Source: Roseobacter sp. GAI101 | GTDB taxonomy: Bacteria; Pseudomonadota; Alphaproteobacteria; Rhodobacterales; Rhodobacteraceae | Assembly: GCF_000156335.1 (NCBI RefSeq) | Contig: NZ_DS999213.1 | Coordinates: 442,538 to 506,537, forward strand | DNA length: 64,000 nt | Reading direction: 5' to 3' | In this document: piece by piece, positions 26,207 through 34,648 of the stretch | Layout: each line of letters starts with the position of its first letter | How positions within the stretch are numbered: position 1 is the first letter of the stretch | Position numbers and translations under genes: made by a program | The notes under the pieces: generated by a model | Told to the model about the DNA's origin: nothing | Seen by the model: the letters and a program-made list of their open reading frames with translations, nothing else | The model's database searches: none

Positions 26207-26961
26207 ACAGTCTGGGCCCAGACGGCTTTGCCGTTTTTGACGCGACCTATCAGGTCGCGGACTGGGCGTCGGCAGCGCATAAGCTGGCATTAAAGATCAC
26301 GGCCGATCCGACCCTGAGGGCTCAAAACCTGCGCCACGGTGACACGTGGTTCGTGGGCGTCGATGCCCTGCCAAATGCCAGCGACGGCAGCATTGGCGGC
26401 ATTCCCCTCGCGGGGCCTTGGCAGGACCATATCAAAGCGCCTGCAGCGTGGCACCGCGCGCAACTCTCTGTCGTTTATCCGGGCTATCCGGTGCAGGACG
26501 CGACCGAAAGCGATGCAGCTCACAGATTTCGACGAAACCGCTTTGCCGCCCATGTGGACGGGCTGTTGTCACGCGGGCCGCAAAAGCGACGGTTTCTGGG
26601 GGAATGGCACGATTTTATCTTGGGGCTGCCGCTGAATGTCACGGATGCGGCACCGCTGATGGTCTGGCCTGCCAGCCACCTTGCCATGGGTCAGGCGCTG
26701 CGTGATGCTGTGGGGATGCAGGACCCTGCACAGGTTGATCTGACCGAAGCCTATCAGGCCGCGCGGCGCGATATATTCAATCAGATCACCCCCGTTGAAG
26801 TTCTTGCACGGCCCGGTCAGTCGATTCTGCTGCACCGGCACCTGCTGCACGGGATGGCCCCGTTTGAGGATGATCAAACCGCACCCCCCGAGGGACGGAT
26901 GATCGCCTATCTGCGTCCGCAGTTGGCAGAAGGACCCAAGGCGTGGATTGCGCCGGACTGA
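26203..26961 (+). CDS. Phytanoyl-CoA dioxygenase-like protein (putative 2OG-Fe(II) oxygenase)
   Basis: A 252-residue protein of unassigned function. It carries the elements of a 2-oxoglutarate/Fe(II) oxygenase: His117-Val-Asp119 (AAHVDGL), a distal His216 in LLHGMAP, and Arg232 in GRMIAYLRPQ as candidate oxoglutarate anchor. Overall layout resembles PhyH-type enzymes. It starts with TTG overlapping the permease stop, so translation is probably coupled; no later ATG leaves the domain intact. The pairing suggests the permease moves its substrate or product, possibly an organosulfur or C1 compound. That is inference only. Confidence 0.6.
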   Translation: MNSLGPDGFAVFDATYQVADWASAAHKLALKITADPTLRAQNLRHGDTWFVGVDALPNASDGSIGGIPLAGPWQDHIKAPAAWHRAQLSVVYPGYPVQDATESDAAHRFRRNRFAAHVDGLLSRGPQKRRFLGEWHDFILGLPLNVTDAAPLMVWPASHLAMGQALRDAVGMQDPAQVDLTEAYQAARRDIFNQITPVEVLARPGQSILLHRHLLHGMAPFEDDQTAPPEGRMIAYLRPQLAEGPKAWIAPD

Positions 26962-27142
26962 CCAGCGATTTTGCTGTTCCGGGAAACAATAGCCAAAGAT
27001 TATTTCGCATTTGGGCAGAAATTCCACGGTGCTGCCGTAATCTCGCCTTAACTTCAAAGTTATTTAACCATGTCGGGATCCTGTTAACCGGCATAGGCCC
27101 GATCACAGAATCACAAGGGCCAAGGATACGAGGGACGATAAT

Positions 27143-27355
27143 ATGGCTATTCTTACGGAAAACCGGACAAACGTTGTGGTCGCCTTTTCAAGGGCAGCGC
27201 GCGAAGCGCGATATTTCACCGTGGGCCGGGCCTTTGGCGTGATGGCGACAGCATGCCCTGCAAATTCCGACTATGCGCCAGCCTTTTCAGAAGGGGCCCA
27301 GACCAGCGACAGGTTGCTTGATTTTCTGTATGGTGTGACCCGCCAGGCGCATTAA
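27143..27355 (+). CDS. Small conserved-looking hypothetical protein
   Basis: A 70-residue soluble protein with no recognised domain. Composition and codon choice are those of a real gene, with a central ARYFTVGRAFGVMATA and a C-terminal DRLLDFLYGVTRQAH. AGGGA precedes the ATG by about six bases. It is preceded by an AT-rich 150-bp promoter region and shares its stop with the convergent DUF1289 gene (TTAA carries both stops). Confidence 0.6.
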   Translation: MAILTENRTNVVVAFSRAAREARYFTVGRAFGVMATACPANSDYAPAFSEGAQTSDRLLDFLYGVTRQAH

Positions 27356-27591
27356 TCCTGCCGTCTTGCCAGTTTCGCGGCCCGACCGCCCCGACGTTTC
27401 CCGAATGCCCCGGCCCGCGAGGGCAGTTCGGCCATGACCGCGCGCCGCGCCTCGGGTGTCATCCGCGACCAGCTGCCGATCTCGTCGATCGAGCGCAAAC
27501 ATCCCGTACATAGCCGCGACTCCGGATGCACCACACAAAGTTTGATGCAGGGGCTCTCGACCTCGTTGCGTTTCCAGATCTCGTCGCTCAT
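27352..27591 (-). CDS. DUF1289 family protein
   Basis: A 79-residue protein with the DUF1289 cysteine arrangement CIKLC and CTGC (about residues 15-30), followed by IGSWSRMTPEARRAVM. The cysteines suggest metal or Fe-S binding, but the role is unknown. The start overlaps the ruvX stop (ATGA), so it is last in the ccmI-ruvX-DUF1289 operon. The C-terminus is basic (GKRRGGRAAKLARRQD). Confidence 0.85.
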   Translation of the reverse strand: MSDEIWKRNEVESPCIKLCVVHPESRLCTGCLRSIDEIGSWSRMTPEARRAVMAELPSRAGAFGKRRGGRAAKLARRQD

Positions 27592-28073
27592 GCCAATCCA
27601 CCCTTTGCCCGTAAAACCGACAAGCGGTCCAACACCCCTTGCAGGATATAGCTTGCCGCGACGTGGTCGATGACCTCGGCGCGACGTTTGCGGGATGTAT
27701 CCGCCTCAAGCAGGGCCTTTTCCGCCGCAACCGTGCTCAGCCGCTCGTCCCAAAATCCGATGGGCAGATCCACCAGCTTGTCGAAATTGCGCGCGAACGC
27801 CCGCGTCGATTGGCAGCGCGGCCCTTCGGAGCCGTCCATGTTGCGCGGCAGGCCCAGGATCACACCGCCAATGCGCCGGTCCGCGATGATCTGGGTCAGG
27901 AGGGCGGCATCAAGGCCGAATTTCTTGCGCCGCACGGTTTCAAGCGGGGTCGCCACCGACAAAAAGCTGTCGGTGACCGCCACGCCGATGGTCTTTTCCC
28001 CCAGATCAAGCCCGATCAGCGCCTGCATCGGCGGCAGGGCTGCGGCAAAATCGGTGATATCGTCATAAATCAT
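27588..28073 (-). CDS. ruvX: Putative Holliday junction resolvase / pre-16S rRNA nuclease YqgF
   Basis: A 161-residue RNase H-fold protein of the YqgF/RuvX family. E. coli YqgF processes the 5' end of 16S rRNA; a resolvase role has also been proposed. Seen: GLDLGEKTIGVAVTDSF (about 22-38) with the first acidic residue, GLPRNMDGSEG (about 74-84), and FWDERLSTVAAEKAL (about 107-121) with the later acidic residues. It overlaps ccmI upstream and the DUF1289 gene downstream by four bases each. Confidence 0.92.
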   Translation of the reverse strand: MIYDDITDFAAALPPMQALIGLDLGEKTIGVAVTDSFLSVATPLETVRRKKFGLDAALLTQIIADRRIGGVILGLPRNMDGSEGPRCQSTRAFARNFDKLVDLPIGFWDERLSTVAAEKALLEADTSRKRRAEVIDHVAASYILQGVLDRLSVLRAKGGLA

Positions 28074-29296
28074 TGGGCCAGGCTCGCACGTTCACCGGCG
28101 CGATAGATCTCGTCCAACGCTTTGGGGTCATCGGCAAATACATCCAGCGCGTTGTCATAGATCGCCTGCGCGCGGTCGGTCTGGCCCAGAACGCCAAGCG
28201 ATGAAATCAACCGAGCCCAATCCTCGACCGGACCGCCTTGGGTGGCAAGACGTTCGGATAGGCCTTCAACCATCGACCCGATCATTTCCATCCGCTGGGC
28301 GGGGGTCATGTCCTCGGCTGCTTCGATATCGTCCGCAGAAGGGCCGCGCAGTGCGCCCCCGCCAATTTCCGGAACAGTGTAATTCACGCCAGCCATTTCG
28401 GCGATGGGTTCGATCTGCGCCAGGATCGGTTCGATCCAGGGTGCATCCTTGGGGCCACGGCGCAAAAGCCCGTCCCACATCTTGAACGCCTGATCGGGCC
28501 GACCGGTCTGGACCAACATCAAACCCCAGTAATACCGCGCAGTGCCGTTTTCCACATCGCGCGTCAGCACCGCACGCAACACCGCTTCGGCCTCGGGCGA
28601 CACATAGCCGCCTGCGGCCAAGACCAGCAATTCTGCATAACTGGCGACTTCTTCAACCGATGCATCCGCCCCCTTGATCCGCACGACAGCCGACTGGGCG
28701 GTCGCAGCGGCGGCGAAATTCCCGACACGGGCTTCGTTTTGGGCCAGCAGCGTTTGGCCCTGCGCATCATCGGGGCGGGTCGCGACCGTTTCGCGAAGTT
28801 TCGTCAAAAGTGCTGCGTATTCGGGGCTCAGGTCGGCCATGGTCGGTGCGGGGGGCAGGCTGGCTTGGGCGTTGGCCTGCGAGGGGCGGTTTTCGCGCAA
28901 TTCCTTGGCAAAGGCGATCCGGTCTCGCAGCGCCAGATCACCATATCCCGGTGCCCCCAACCACATATAAAGCGCCAGACTGCCGCCGATCATCGCGGCG
29001 GCGATCACGCCCATCATCAGCTTTGAAGGTTGTGCGCCGGATTGTATGACATCGGCGCGGGCCGTGTCGGCGGCCAGAATACGGCGCGAAATCTCGGTGC
29101 GCACGCGGGCGGCGTCGGCGTCGGACAAGACGCCTCGGGCCACTTCACGCTCGACCTCGGTCAGTTGATCACGATAGACTTGCAGGTCATGTTCAGCGCG
29201 CGTGGGCACAGGCGCGGTTGCACCCCGCCACAAGGCACGCATCAGAAGCATGCTTACAAGTGCGGCACCGGTCGCAGCGATCAACCAAAAGATCAT
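28070..29296 (-). CDS. ccmI: c-type cytochrome biogenesis protein CcmI
   Basis: CcmI chaperones apocytochrome c to the CcmFH heme-ligation complex. The 408-residue protein has two membrane helices (about 1-20 and 95-112), the cytoplasmic coiled segment LQVYRDQLTEVEREVARG between them, and a periplasmic TPR-rich C-terminal domain (from about 160). The start MIFWLIAATG was chosen because it opens the first helix; a long upstream frame covers the promoter region. It lies 30 kb from ccmABCDG, and is first in an operon with ruvX and the DUF1289 gene. ccmE, ccmF and ccmH are not in the window. Confidence 0.92.
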   Translation of the reverse strand: MIFWLIAATGAALVSMLLMRALWRGATAPVPTRAEHDLQVYRDQLTEVEREVARGVLSDADAARVRTEISRRILAADTARADVIQSGAQPSKLMMGVIAAAMIGGSLALYMWLGAPGYGDLALRDRIAFAKELRENRPSQANAQASLPPAPTMADLSPEYAALLTKLRETVATRPDDAQGQTLLAQNEARVGNFAAAATAQSAVVRIKGADASVEEVASYAELLVLAAGGYVSPEAEAVLRAVLTRDVENGTARYYWGLMLVQTGRPDQAFKMWDGLLRRGPKDAPWIEPILAQIEPIAEMAGVNYTVPEIGGGALRGPSADDIEAAEDMTPAQRMEMIGSMVEGLSERLATQGGPVEDWARLISSLGVLGQTDRAQAIYDNALDVFADDPKALDEIYRAGERASLAQ

Positions 29297-29517
29297 GGGG
29301 TAAAACGTCCATTCATTGTTGCGGGTGCACATGTAACCTTTGTTCGTCTGCGACAAAAGGGGCCATATTGCTGCACCCGTGCGGCTATTTTGCACGATTG
29401 CAGGCAATGTCGCAAAACTGTTAAGGAATGCCGCGGGGAGTATCCTCTTTTTTGCACGCTCACCCAGAAAGAACCCAAAGCGCAGGTTTGCGCGAATCCA
29501 TGCCGGGGACCGCTTCC

Positions 29518-30762
29518 ATGAAGAAATATTCCGCCTTTGCCATCGCCCGCGAAGCTTTGCGCCACCATACCGGCTGGACGCGGGCATGGCGCGACGCGCA
29601 ACCCAAGAAACGCTATGATGTGATCATCATCGGGGCAGGGGGGCACGGGCTGGCGACGGCCTATTACCTTGGCAAGAACTTCGGCATTACCAATGTGGCG
29701 ATCCTTGAAAAGGGCTGGCTTGGCGGCGGCAACACGGGCCGCAACACGACGATCATCCGGTCGAACTATCTGCAGGACCCGTCTGCGGCGATCTACGAAA
29801 AATCGCGGTCGCTCTATGAAACCATGTCGCAGGATCTGAATTACAATGTCATGTTCTCGCCGCGCGGCGTGATCATGCTGGCCCAGACCCATCACGAGGT
29901 GCGCGGCTATCAGCGCACGGCGCATGCCAATGCGTTGCAAGGTGTGACAACCGAATTCATCGGCCCCGAAAAGGTCAAGGAACTCGTGCCGATCATCAAC
30001 ATCAACGGCCCGCGCTATCCCGTTCTGGGCGGCCTGTGGCAGGCCCGTGGCGGCACGGCGCGCCATGATGCGGTGGCTTGGGGCTATGCGCGTGCCTGTT
30101 CCGATATGGGCATGGATGTGATCCAGAAATGCGAAGTTACCGGCATCCGTTCCGAAGGGGGCAAGGTTACGGGCGTGTCCACCAACCGTGGCGACATCGA
30201 CTGTGACAAGCTCGGCATGGTGGTTGCGGGACATTCGGGCCATCTGGCGGACATGGCAGGGTTCCGGTTGCCCATCGAATCCGTGGCCCTGCAGGCATTG
30301 GTCTCCGAGCCGATCAAACCCTGCATGGATGTGGTCGTGATGGCCAACACCGTCCACGGCTATATGAGCCAGTCCGACAAGGGAGAGATGGTGATCGGCG
30401 GCGGCACCGACGGGTATAACAACTACACCCAACGCGGCTCTTTCCACCATATCGAGGAAACCGTGCGCGCGTTGATCGAAACCTTCCCGATGGTGTCGCG
30501 TTTGAAAATGCTGCGCCAGTGGGGCGGGATCGTGGATGTGACGGGCGACCGTTCGCCGATCCTGAGCAAGACTCCGGTCGATGGTGTGTTCATCAACTGT
30601 GGCTGGGGCACCGGCGGTTTCAAGGCCATCCCGGGCTCCGGCTGGGCCATGGCCGAACTCATCGCCAAAGGTCGCTCGCCGCTGACAGATGCCTTCGGGT
30701 TGAACCGCTTTCAAGAAGGCCGGTTCATTGATGAAAGTGTGGCCGCAGGGGTGGCGCACTGA
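29518..30762 (+). CDS. soxB: Sarcosine oxidase subunit beta
   Basis: The flavin subunit of heterotetrameric sarcosine oxidase, which demethylates sarcosine to glycine with transfer of the methyl group to tetrahydrofolate. The 414 residues start with the family N-terminus MKKYSAFAIAREALRHHTGW. The dinucleotide site is VIIIGAGGHGLATAYYLG (about 35-52). GNTGRNTTIIRSNY includes the covalent-flavin region, and the C-terminal end is GWGTGGFKAIPGSG. An in-frame ATG 18 bases upstream is less likely. In the standard order soxD would follow; here a small gene intervenes. Confidence 0.94.
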   Translation: MKKYSAFAIAREALRHHTGWTRAWRDAQPKKRYDVIIIGAGGHGLATAYYLGKNFGITNVAILEKGWLGGGNTGRNTTIIRSNYLQDPSAAIYEKSRSLYETMSQDLNYNVMFSPRGVIMLAQTHHEVRGYQRTAHANALQGVTTEFIGPEKVKELVPIININGPRYPVLGGLWQARGGTARHDAVAWGYARACSDMGMDVIQKCEVTGIRSEGGKVTGVSTNRGDIDCDKLGMVVAGHSGHLADMAGFRLPIESVALQALVSEPIKPCMDVVVMANTVHGYMSQSDKGEMVIGGGTDGYNNYTQRGSFHHIEETVRALIETFPMVSRLKMLRQWGGIVDVTGDRSPILSKTPVDGVFINCGWGTGGFKAIPGSGWAMAELIAKGRSPLTDAFGLNRFQEGRFIDESVAAGVAH

Positions 30763-30828
30763 TGTTTTCGCGGATCGTGAAAAATCAACAAAGCAGCGGG
30801 AACAATTTTCGCGCTCACAATGTTGTGT

Positions 30829-30849
30829 CTTCATATAGAGTATATGAAG
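30829..30849 (+). promoter_or_regulatory. Perfect AU-rich palindrome overlapping a ribosome binding site
   Basis: CTTCATATA and its exact complement flank the triplet GAG. The right arm runs into the ribosome binding site AAGGA, ten to fourteen bases before the ATG at 30860. In RNA the hairpin would hide the site; in DNA it would make a 21-bp operator. Either reading is inference. Confidence 0.5.
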
Positions 30850-30859
30850 GATCAGTAAC

Positions 30860-31132
30860 ATGGCTACGCCAGAACACAATCAAGCGCCCAACACGCAAGC
30901 ACCAAACACCACAATCAACAAAACCAGCGGCACAGGGACCGGAATCGTCATCGGCGTTCTCGTTGTCATCGTCGTCTTGTTTGGCTTCTTCTTCTTTGCC
31001 AACGGCGATCCTGTCACCGACTCAAGCGATGTCAACGTCACTGTTGAAGGCGCAGGGAATGCTGCAGAGAATGCTGCCGAAGGGGCTGCTGAAGCCGTCG
31101 AAGGTGCTGCGGAATCTGCTACCGGTAACTAA
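30860..31132 (+). CDS. Small single-pass membrane protein inserted between soxB and soxD
   Basis: A 90-residue protein of unknown function. It has a polar Asn/Thr/Pro-rich N-terminus (1-27), one strong hydrophobic helix (IVIGVLVVIVVLFGFFFFA, about 29-47) and an acidic Ala/Glu-rich C-terminal tail that could form an amphipathic helix. No signal-peptidase site is evident. It has its own leader with a perfect palindrome over the ribosome binding site, and its own intrinsic terminator, so it behaves as a separate unit within the sarcosine oxidase locus. It has no obvious link to sarcosine oxidation. Confidence 0.7.
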   Translation: MATPEHNQAPNTQAPNTTINKTSGTGTGIVIGVLVVIVVLFGFFFFANGDPVTDSSDVNVTVEGAGNAAENAAEGAAEAVEGAAESATGN

Positions 31133-31159
31133 TACCGACACTTGGATATATCTGACGGC

Positions 31160-31194
31160 CAAAGCCGATCCCTTTTCAGGGGTCGGCTTTTTTG
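31160..31194 (+). terminator. Rho-independent terminator between the small membrane protein gene and soxD
   Basis: The stem AAGCCGATCCC / GGGGTCGGCTT is closed by a TTTCA-type loop and followed by six Ts. It stops transcription only 32 bp ahead of the soxD start, so soxDAG need read-through or a promoter embedded here. Confidence 0.85.
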
Positions 31195-31225
31195 CGTCTC
31201 GCGCAACCCTCGCAAGGAGCGTTTC

Positions 31226-31555
31226 ATGCTAGTTCTCACCTGTCCGAATTGCGGCATCACCGCCGAAGAAACCGAATTCCACGCAGGAGGAGAGGCGCAT
31301 CTGACGCGGCATGGTCCCGGTGCATCGGATGACGATTTCGAGAAATACCTGTTCATGCGCGACAACCCCAAGGGGGTGCACTTTGAACGCTGGCGGCATG
31401 TCTATGGCTGCGGCAAGTGGTTCCATGCGGCCCGCGATACCATGACGCTCGAGATCTTTGGCACCTACACGGCGCAAACCAGCACGGTGCCCCAGGACAT
31501 CATCGACAAGATCACCGACCGCCGCCCTGATTGGCAGAAATCGGATGCCCGATAA
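31226..31555 (+). CDS. soxD: Sarcosine oxidase subunit delta
   Basis: The 109-residue zinc-binding small subunit of heterotetrameric sarcosine oxidase. The N-terminal CPNCG (6-10) supplies two zinc ligands, with His and a later Cys (VYGCGKWFH, about 59-67) completing the site. AAGGAG is placed seven bases before the ATG. Length and the motif FERWRHVYGCGKWF are typical. It is followed by a repeat block and then soxA. Confidence 0.94.
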   Translation: MLVLTCPNCGITAEETEFHAGGEAHLTRHGPGASDDDFEKYLFMRDNPKGVHFERWRHVYGCGKWFHAARDTMTLEIFGTYTAQTSTVPQDIIDKITDRRPDWQKSDAR

Positions 31556-31564
31556 TGCCGATGC

Positions 31565-31600
31565 TTCATTTTGCCAAAAAAACTCCCGCCGGAGGCATCA
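31565..31600. repeat. Dispersed intergenic repeat, copy 4
   Basis: TTCATTTTGCCAAAAAAACT followed by CCCGCCGGAGGCAT repeats the 5' half of copy 3 at 19054 and the GGAGGCAT core of copy 2. It lies in the 75-bp gap between soxD and soxA. Confidence 0.6.
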
Positions 31601-31630
31601 CCGTCTCCGCAAACACCAAGGTTTGATCCC

Positions 31631-34600
31631 ATGAGCACCAGAATTGCCACAGGCGGCCGCCTGCTCAACAAATCCACACCGGTGAATTTTTCGTTCAACG
31701 GCAAACAGTTGCGCGGCTATGAGGGCGACACGCTGGCCTCGGCCCTGCTGGCCAATGACCAGATGCTGGTGGGGCGGTCGTTCAAGTACCACCGCCCCCG
31801 TGGCATCGTCGCCGCAGGGCCGGAAGAGCCCAACGCACTGATGAACCTTGGCCACGGCGGGCAGTTCGAACCCAACCAGCGCGCCACCACGACCGAGCTG
31901 TTTGACGGTCTGGATGCTGCCAGCCAGAACCACTGGCCTAGCCTCGAATTCGACGTCGGCGGGATCAACAAGCATCTCAGCCGGTTCTTGCCTGCTGGTT
32001 TCTACTACAAGATGTTCATCCACCCGCGCCCGTTCTGGAAACATGTCTACGAGCCGATCATCCGGCATTCAGCGGGTTTGGGCAAAGCGCCGAAAGACAA
32101 GGACGCGGACACCTACGAACACTTCCATGCGTTTTGCGATGTGCTTGTGATCGGCGGTGGCGTAGCCGGGCTTGAGGCTGCGCGCACGGCGGCCCTTTCG
32201 GGGGCCACGGTGATCTTGCTGGAACAGACCGCCCATTGGGGCGGGCGTGCGCCGGTGGATGGCGGCCTGGTCGAGGGCGCTTCGGTTACCGATTACATCG
32301 ACGCCCTCATTGCCGAACTGTCCGCGATGGACAACGTCCAGATGCGCACGCGCACCATGGGGGCAGGGGTCTATGACCACGGCTATGTGCTGGGCTACGA
32401 ACGTCTGAAAGATCATGCGCCGGAAATCAAAGGCCCCCGCCATCGTTTGTGGCGCATCCGGGCTGGCCATATCATCACCGCAACGGGGGCAATCGAACGG
32501 CCCTTGTCCTTTGCCGGTAACGACATTCCGGGCGTGATGCTGGCCGCGTCCGTGCGCGATTATCTGGTGAATTTCGGCGTCTCTGTCGGCGACCGCACCG
32601 TTGTGGTTACCAATAACGACGACGCTTACCGCACCGCGATCGCGCTGGTCGAGGCGGGGCTGACTGTGCCTGCCATCCTTGATGCGCGCGTGTTGCCAGA
32701 GGATTCGACACTGATGGCCCGCGCCAAGGGCCTAGGCATTCGCGTGATGATGGGCCACGCCGTGGCTGCCGTCAAAGGCGGCAAGCGGGTCACGGCTGTG
32801 GATGTGTGCAGCCAGGCGGGCGAAGGGGCTGTGCTCGAGACGATCCAGTGCGAGGCCGTCGCCATGTCGGGTGGCTGGTCTCCGGTCGTGCATCTGTGGT
32901 CCCATTGCGGTGGCAAGCTGACATGGGACGCGGGTCTGGCGACCTTCCGCCCCGATGTGGACAATCCACCCCTTGGTGCGGATGGCCATGGCTTCGTGAC
33001 CGCTGCGGGTGCTGCGGGTGGGTTCTTTGGGCTTGATGATATCCTTCATGATGCGCATGCGGCAGCGGACGGGGTCGTCACGACGCTGGGGTTCAAGCTG
33101 CCCGCGGCTGCCGCGTCCCCCAATGCGGACCGCCAGCAAGAGGCCCCGCTGGCCCCTGTCTGGATGATGCCGCAGGGTGCGAATGTGAAACTGCGCGAAA
33201 AGACGTGGCTGGATTACCAGAACGACGTCAAGGTGTCCGATGTGCGGCTGGCGGCGCAAGAAGGCTTTGTGAGTGTCGAGCACACCAAACGTTACACGAC
33301 GTTGGGTATGGCCACCGATCAGGGAAAGCTAAGCAACATCAACGGTCTGGCGACCCTTGCCGGTGCGATGAACGCGGATATTCCGGCCGTCGGCACCACC
33401 ACCTTCCGCCCGCCGTACCACCCCATTTCGATGGGGGCGATTGGCGGCGAGGCGCGTGGTGAAGTCTTTCAGCCGCTGCGCCGCACCCCGATGCACGATT
33501 GGCACGACGCAAACGGTGCCGAATGGGAGCCCGTCGGCCATTGGCGCAGACCCTATGCCTACAAACGGTCCGGCGAGACGACCCACGACGCCGTCATGCG
33601 CGAAGTCACCAACACGCGTACCAATATGGGCCTGCTGGATGCATCGACCCTGGGCAAGATCATCGTCAAGGGGCCGGATGCGGGCAAGTTTCTCGACATG
33701 CTCTACACCAATATGATGAGCAGCCTGAAACCGGGTAAATGTCGCTATGGGTTGATGTGTTCGGAAAACGGTTTCCTGATCGACGATGGTGTTGTTGCGC
33801 GCATCGATGACGACACGTTTCTATGCCATACGACGACTGGCGGTGCCGACCGTATCCACCAGCATATGGAGGAATGGCTGCAGACCGAATGGTGGGATTG
33901 GAACGTCTATGTTGCAAATGTCACCGAACAATACGCGCAGATCGCCGTTGTGGGCCCCAATGCCCGCAAGTGTCTTGAAAAGCTGGGCGGCATGGATGTC
34001 AGCAAAGATGCGCTGGCCTTTATGGAGTGGGTCGATGGCGAGTTGGGCGGCTTCAAATGCCGGATCTACCGCATCTCGTTCTCGGGAGAGTTGAGCTATG
34101 AAATCGCCGTGGATGCCGGCGTTGGTCAGGCGTTCTGGGATGCGCTGATGGTGGCGGGTCATGATCTGGGCGTGATGCCCTATGGCACCGAATGCCTGCA
34201 CATTCTGCGCGCCGAAAAGGGCTTCATCATGATCGGGGACGAAACCGATGGCACTGTGATCCCGCAGGATCTGGGGCTGAACTGGGCGATCTCGAAAAAG
34301 AAGGAAGACTACCTTGGCAAGCGCGCCCAGGAGCGCAGCCATATGGTCGATCCGACCCGCTGGAAGCTGGTGGGCCTTGAGACGACCGATGGCAGTACCT
34401 TGCCCGACGGTGCTTATGCCGTGGGCGAGGGCGTGAATGAAAACAACCAGCGTGTGATGATAGGGCGGGTCACCTCGACCTATCATTCGCCGACGCTGGG
34501 CAAAGGCATCGCGATGGGGCTTGTCCTGAACGGCCCGGACCGCATGGGCGAGGTGCTGGAATTCCCCGGCACCGATGGAACAACCTACAGTGCCAAAATC

Positions 34601-34648
34601 GTCGATCCGGTGTTTTTCGACAAGGAAGGGGAGAAGCAGAATGTCTGA
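31631..34648 (+). CDS. soxA: Sarcosine oxidase subunit alpha
   Basis: The 1005-residue large subunit, which binds NAD+ and tetrahydrofolate. The N-terminal 2Fe-2S-like fold (FSFNGKQLRGYEGDTLASAL, 19-38; HRPRG) leads into a Rossmann domain with VIGGGVAGLEAARTA near 170. The C-terminal third is a GcvT-like folate domain, where methylenetetrahydrofolate forms. The start was chosen after the intergenic repeat, with AAGG about ten bases before the ATG; an earlier in-frame start would translate the repeat. Its stop overlaps the soxG start by eight bases. Confidence 0.95.
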   Translation: MSTRIATGGRLLNKSTPVNFSFNGKQLRGYEGDTLASALLANDQMLVGRSFKYHRPRGIVAAGPEEPNALMNLGHGGQFEPNQRATTTELFDGLDAASQNHWPSLEFDVGGINKHLSRFLPAGFYYKMFIHPRPFWKHVYEPIIRHSAGLGKAPKDKDADTYEHFHAFCDVLVIGGGVAGLEAARTAALSGATVILLEQTAHWGGRAPVDGGLVEGASVTDYIDALIAELSAMDNVQMRTRTMGAGVYDHGYVLGYERLKDHAPEIKGPRHRLWRIRAGHIITATGAIERPLSFAGNDIPGVMLAASVRDYLVNFGVSVGDRTVVVTNNDDAYRTAIALVEAGLTVPAILDARVLPEDSTLMARAKGLGIRVMMGHAVAAVKGGKRVTAVDVCSQAGEGAVLETIQCEAVAMSGGWSPVVHLWSHCGGKLTWDAGLATFRPDVDNPPLGADGHGFVTAAGAAGGFFGLDDILHDAHAAADGVVTTLGFKLPAAAASPNADRQQEAPLAPVWMMPQGANVKLREKTWLDYQNDVKVSDVRLAAQEGFVSVEHTKRYTTLGMATDQGKLSNINGLATLAGAMNADIPAVGTTTFRPPYHPISMGAIGGEARGEVFQPLRRTPMHDWHDANGAEWEPVGHWRRPYAYKRSGETTHDAVMREVTNTRTNMGLLDASTLGKIIVKGPDAGKFLDMLYTNMMSSLKPGKCRYGLMCSENGFLIDDGVVARIDDDTFLCHTTTGGADRIHQHMEEWLQTEWWDWNVYVANVTEQYAQIAVVGPNARKCLEKLGGMDVSKDALAFMEWVDGELGGFKCRIYRISFSGELSYEIAVDAGVGQAFWDALMVAGHDLGVMPYGTECLHILRAEKGFIMIGDETDGTVIPQDLGLNWAISKKKEDYLGKRAQERSHMVDPTRWKLVGLETTDGSTLPDGAYAVGEGVNENNQRVMIGRVTSTYHSPTLGKGIAMGLVLNGPDRMGEVLEFPGTDGTTYSAKIVDPVFFDKEGEKQNV

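Noticed and set aside
29293-30879. Minus-strand open frame of over 500 codons opposite soxB
   Set aside because: The true gene is soxB on the plus strand; the antisense product is low-complexity and histidine-rich.
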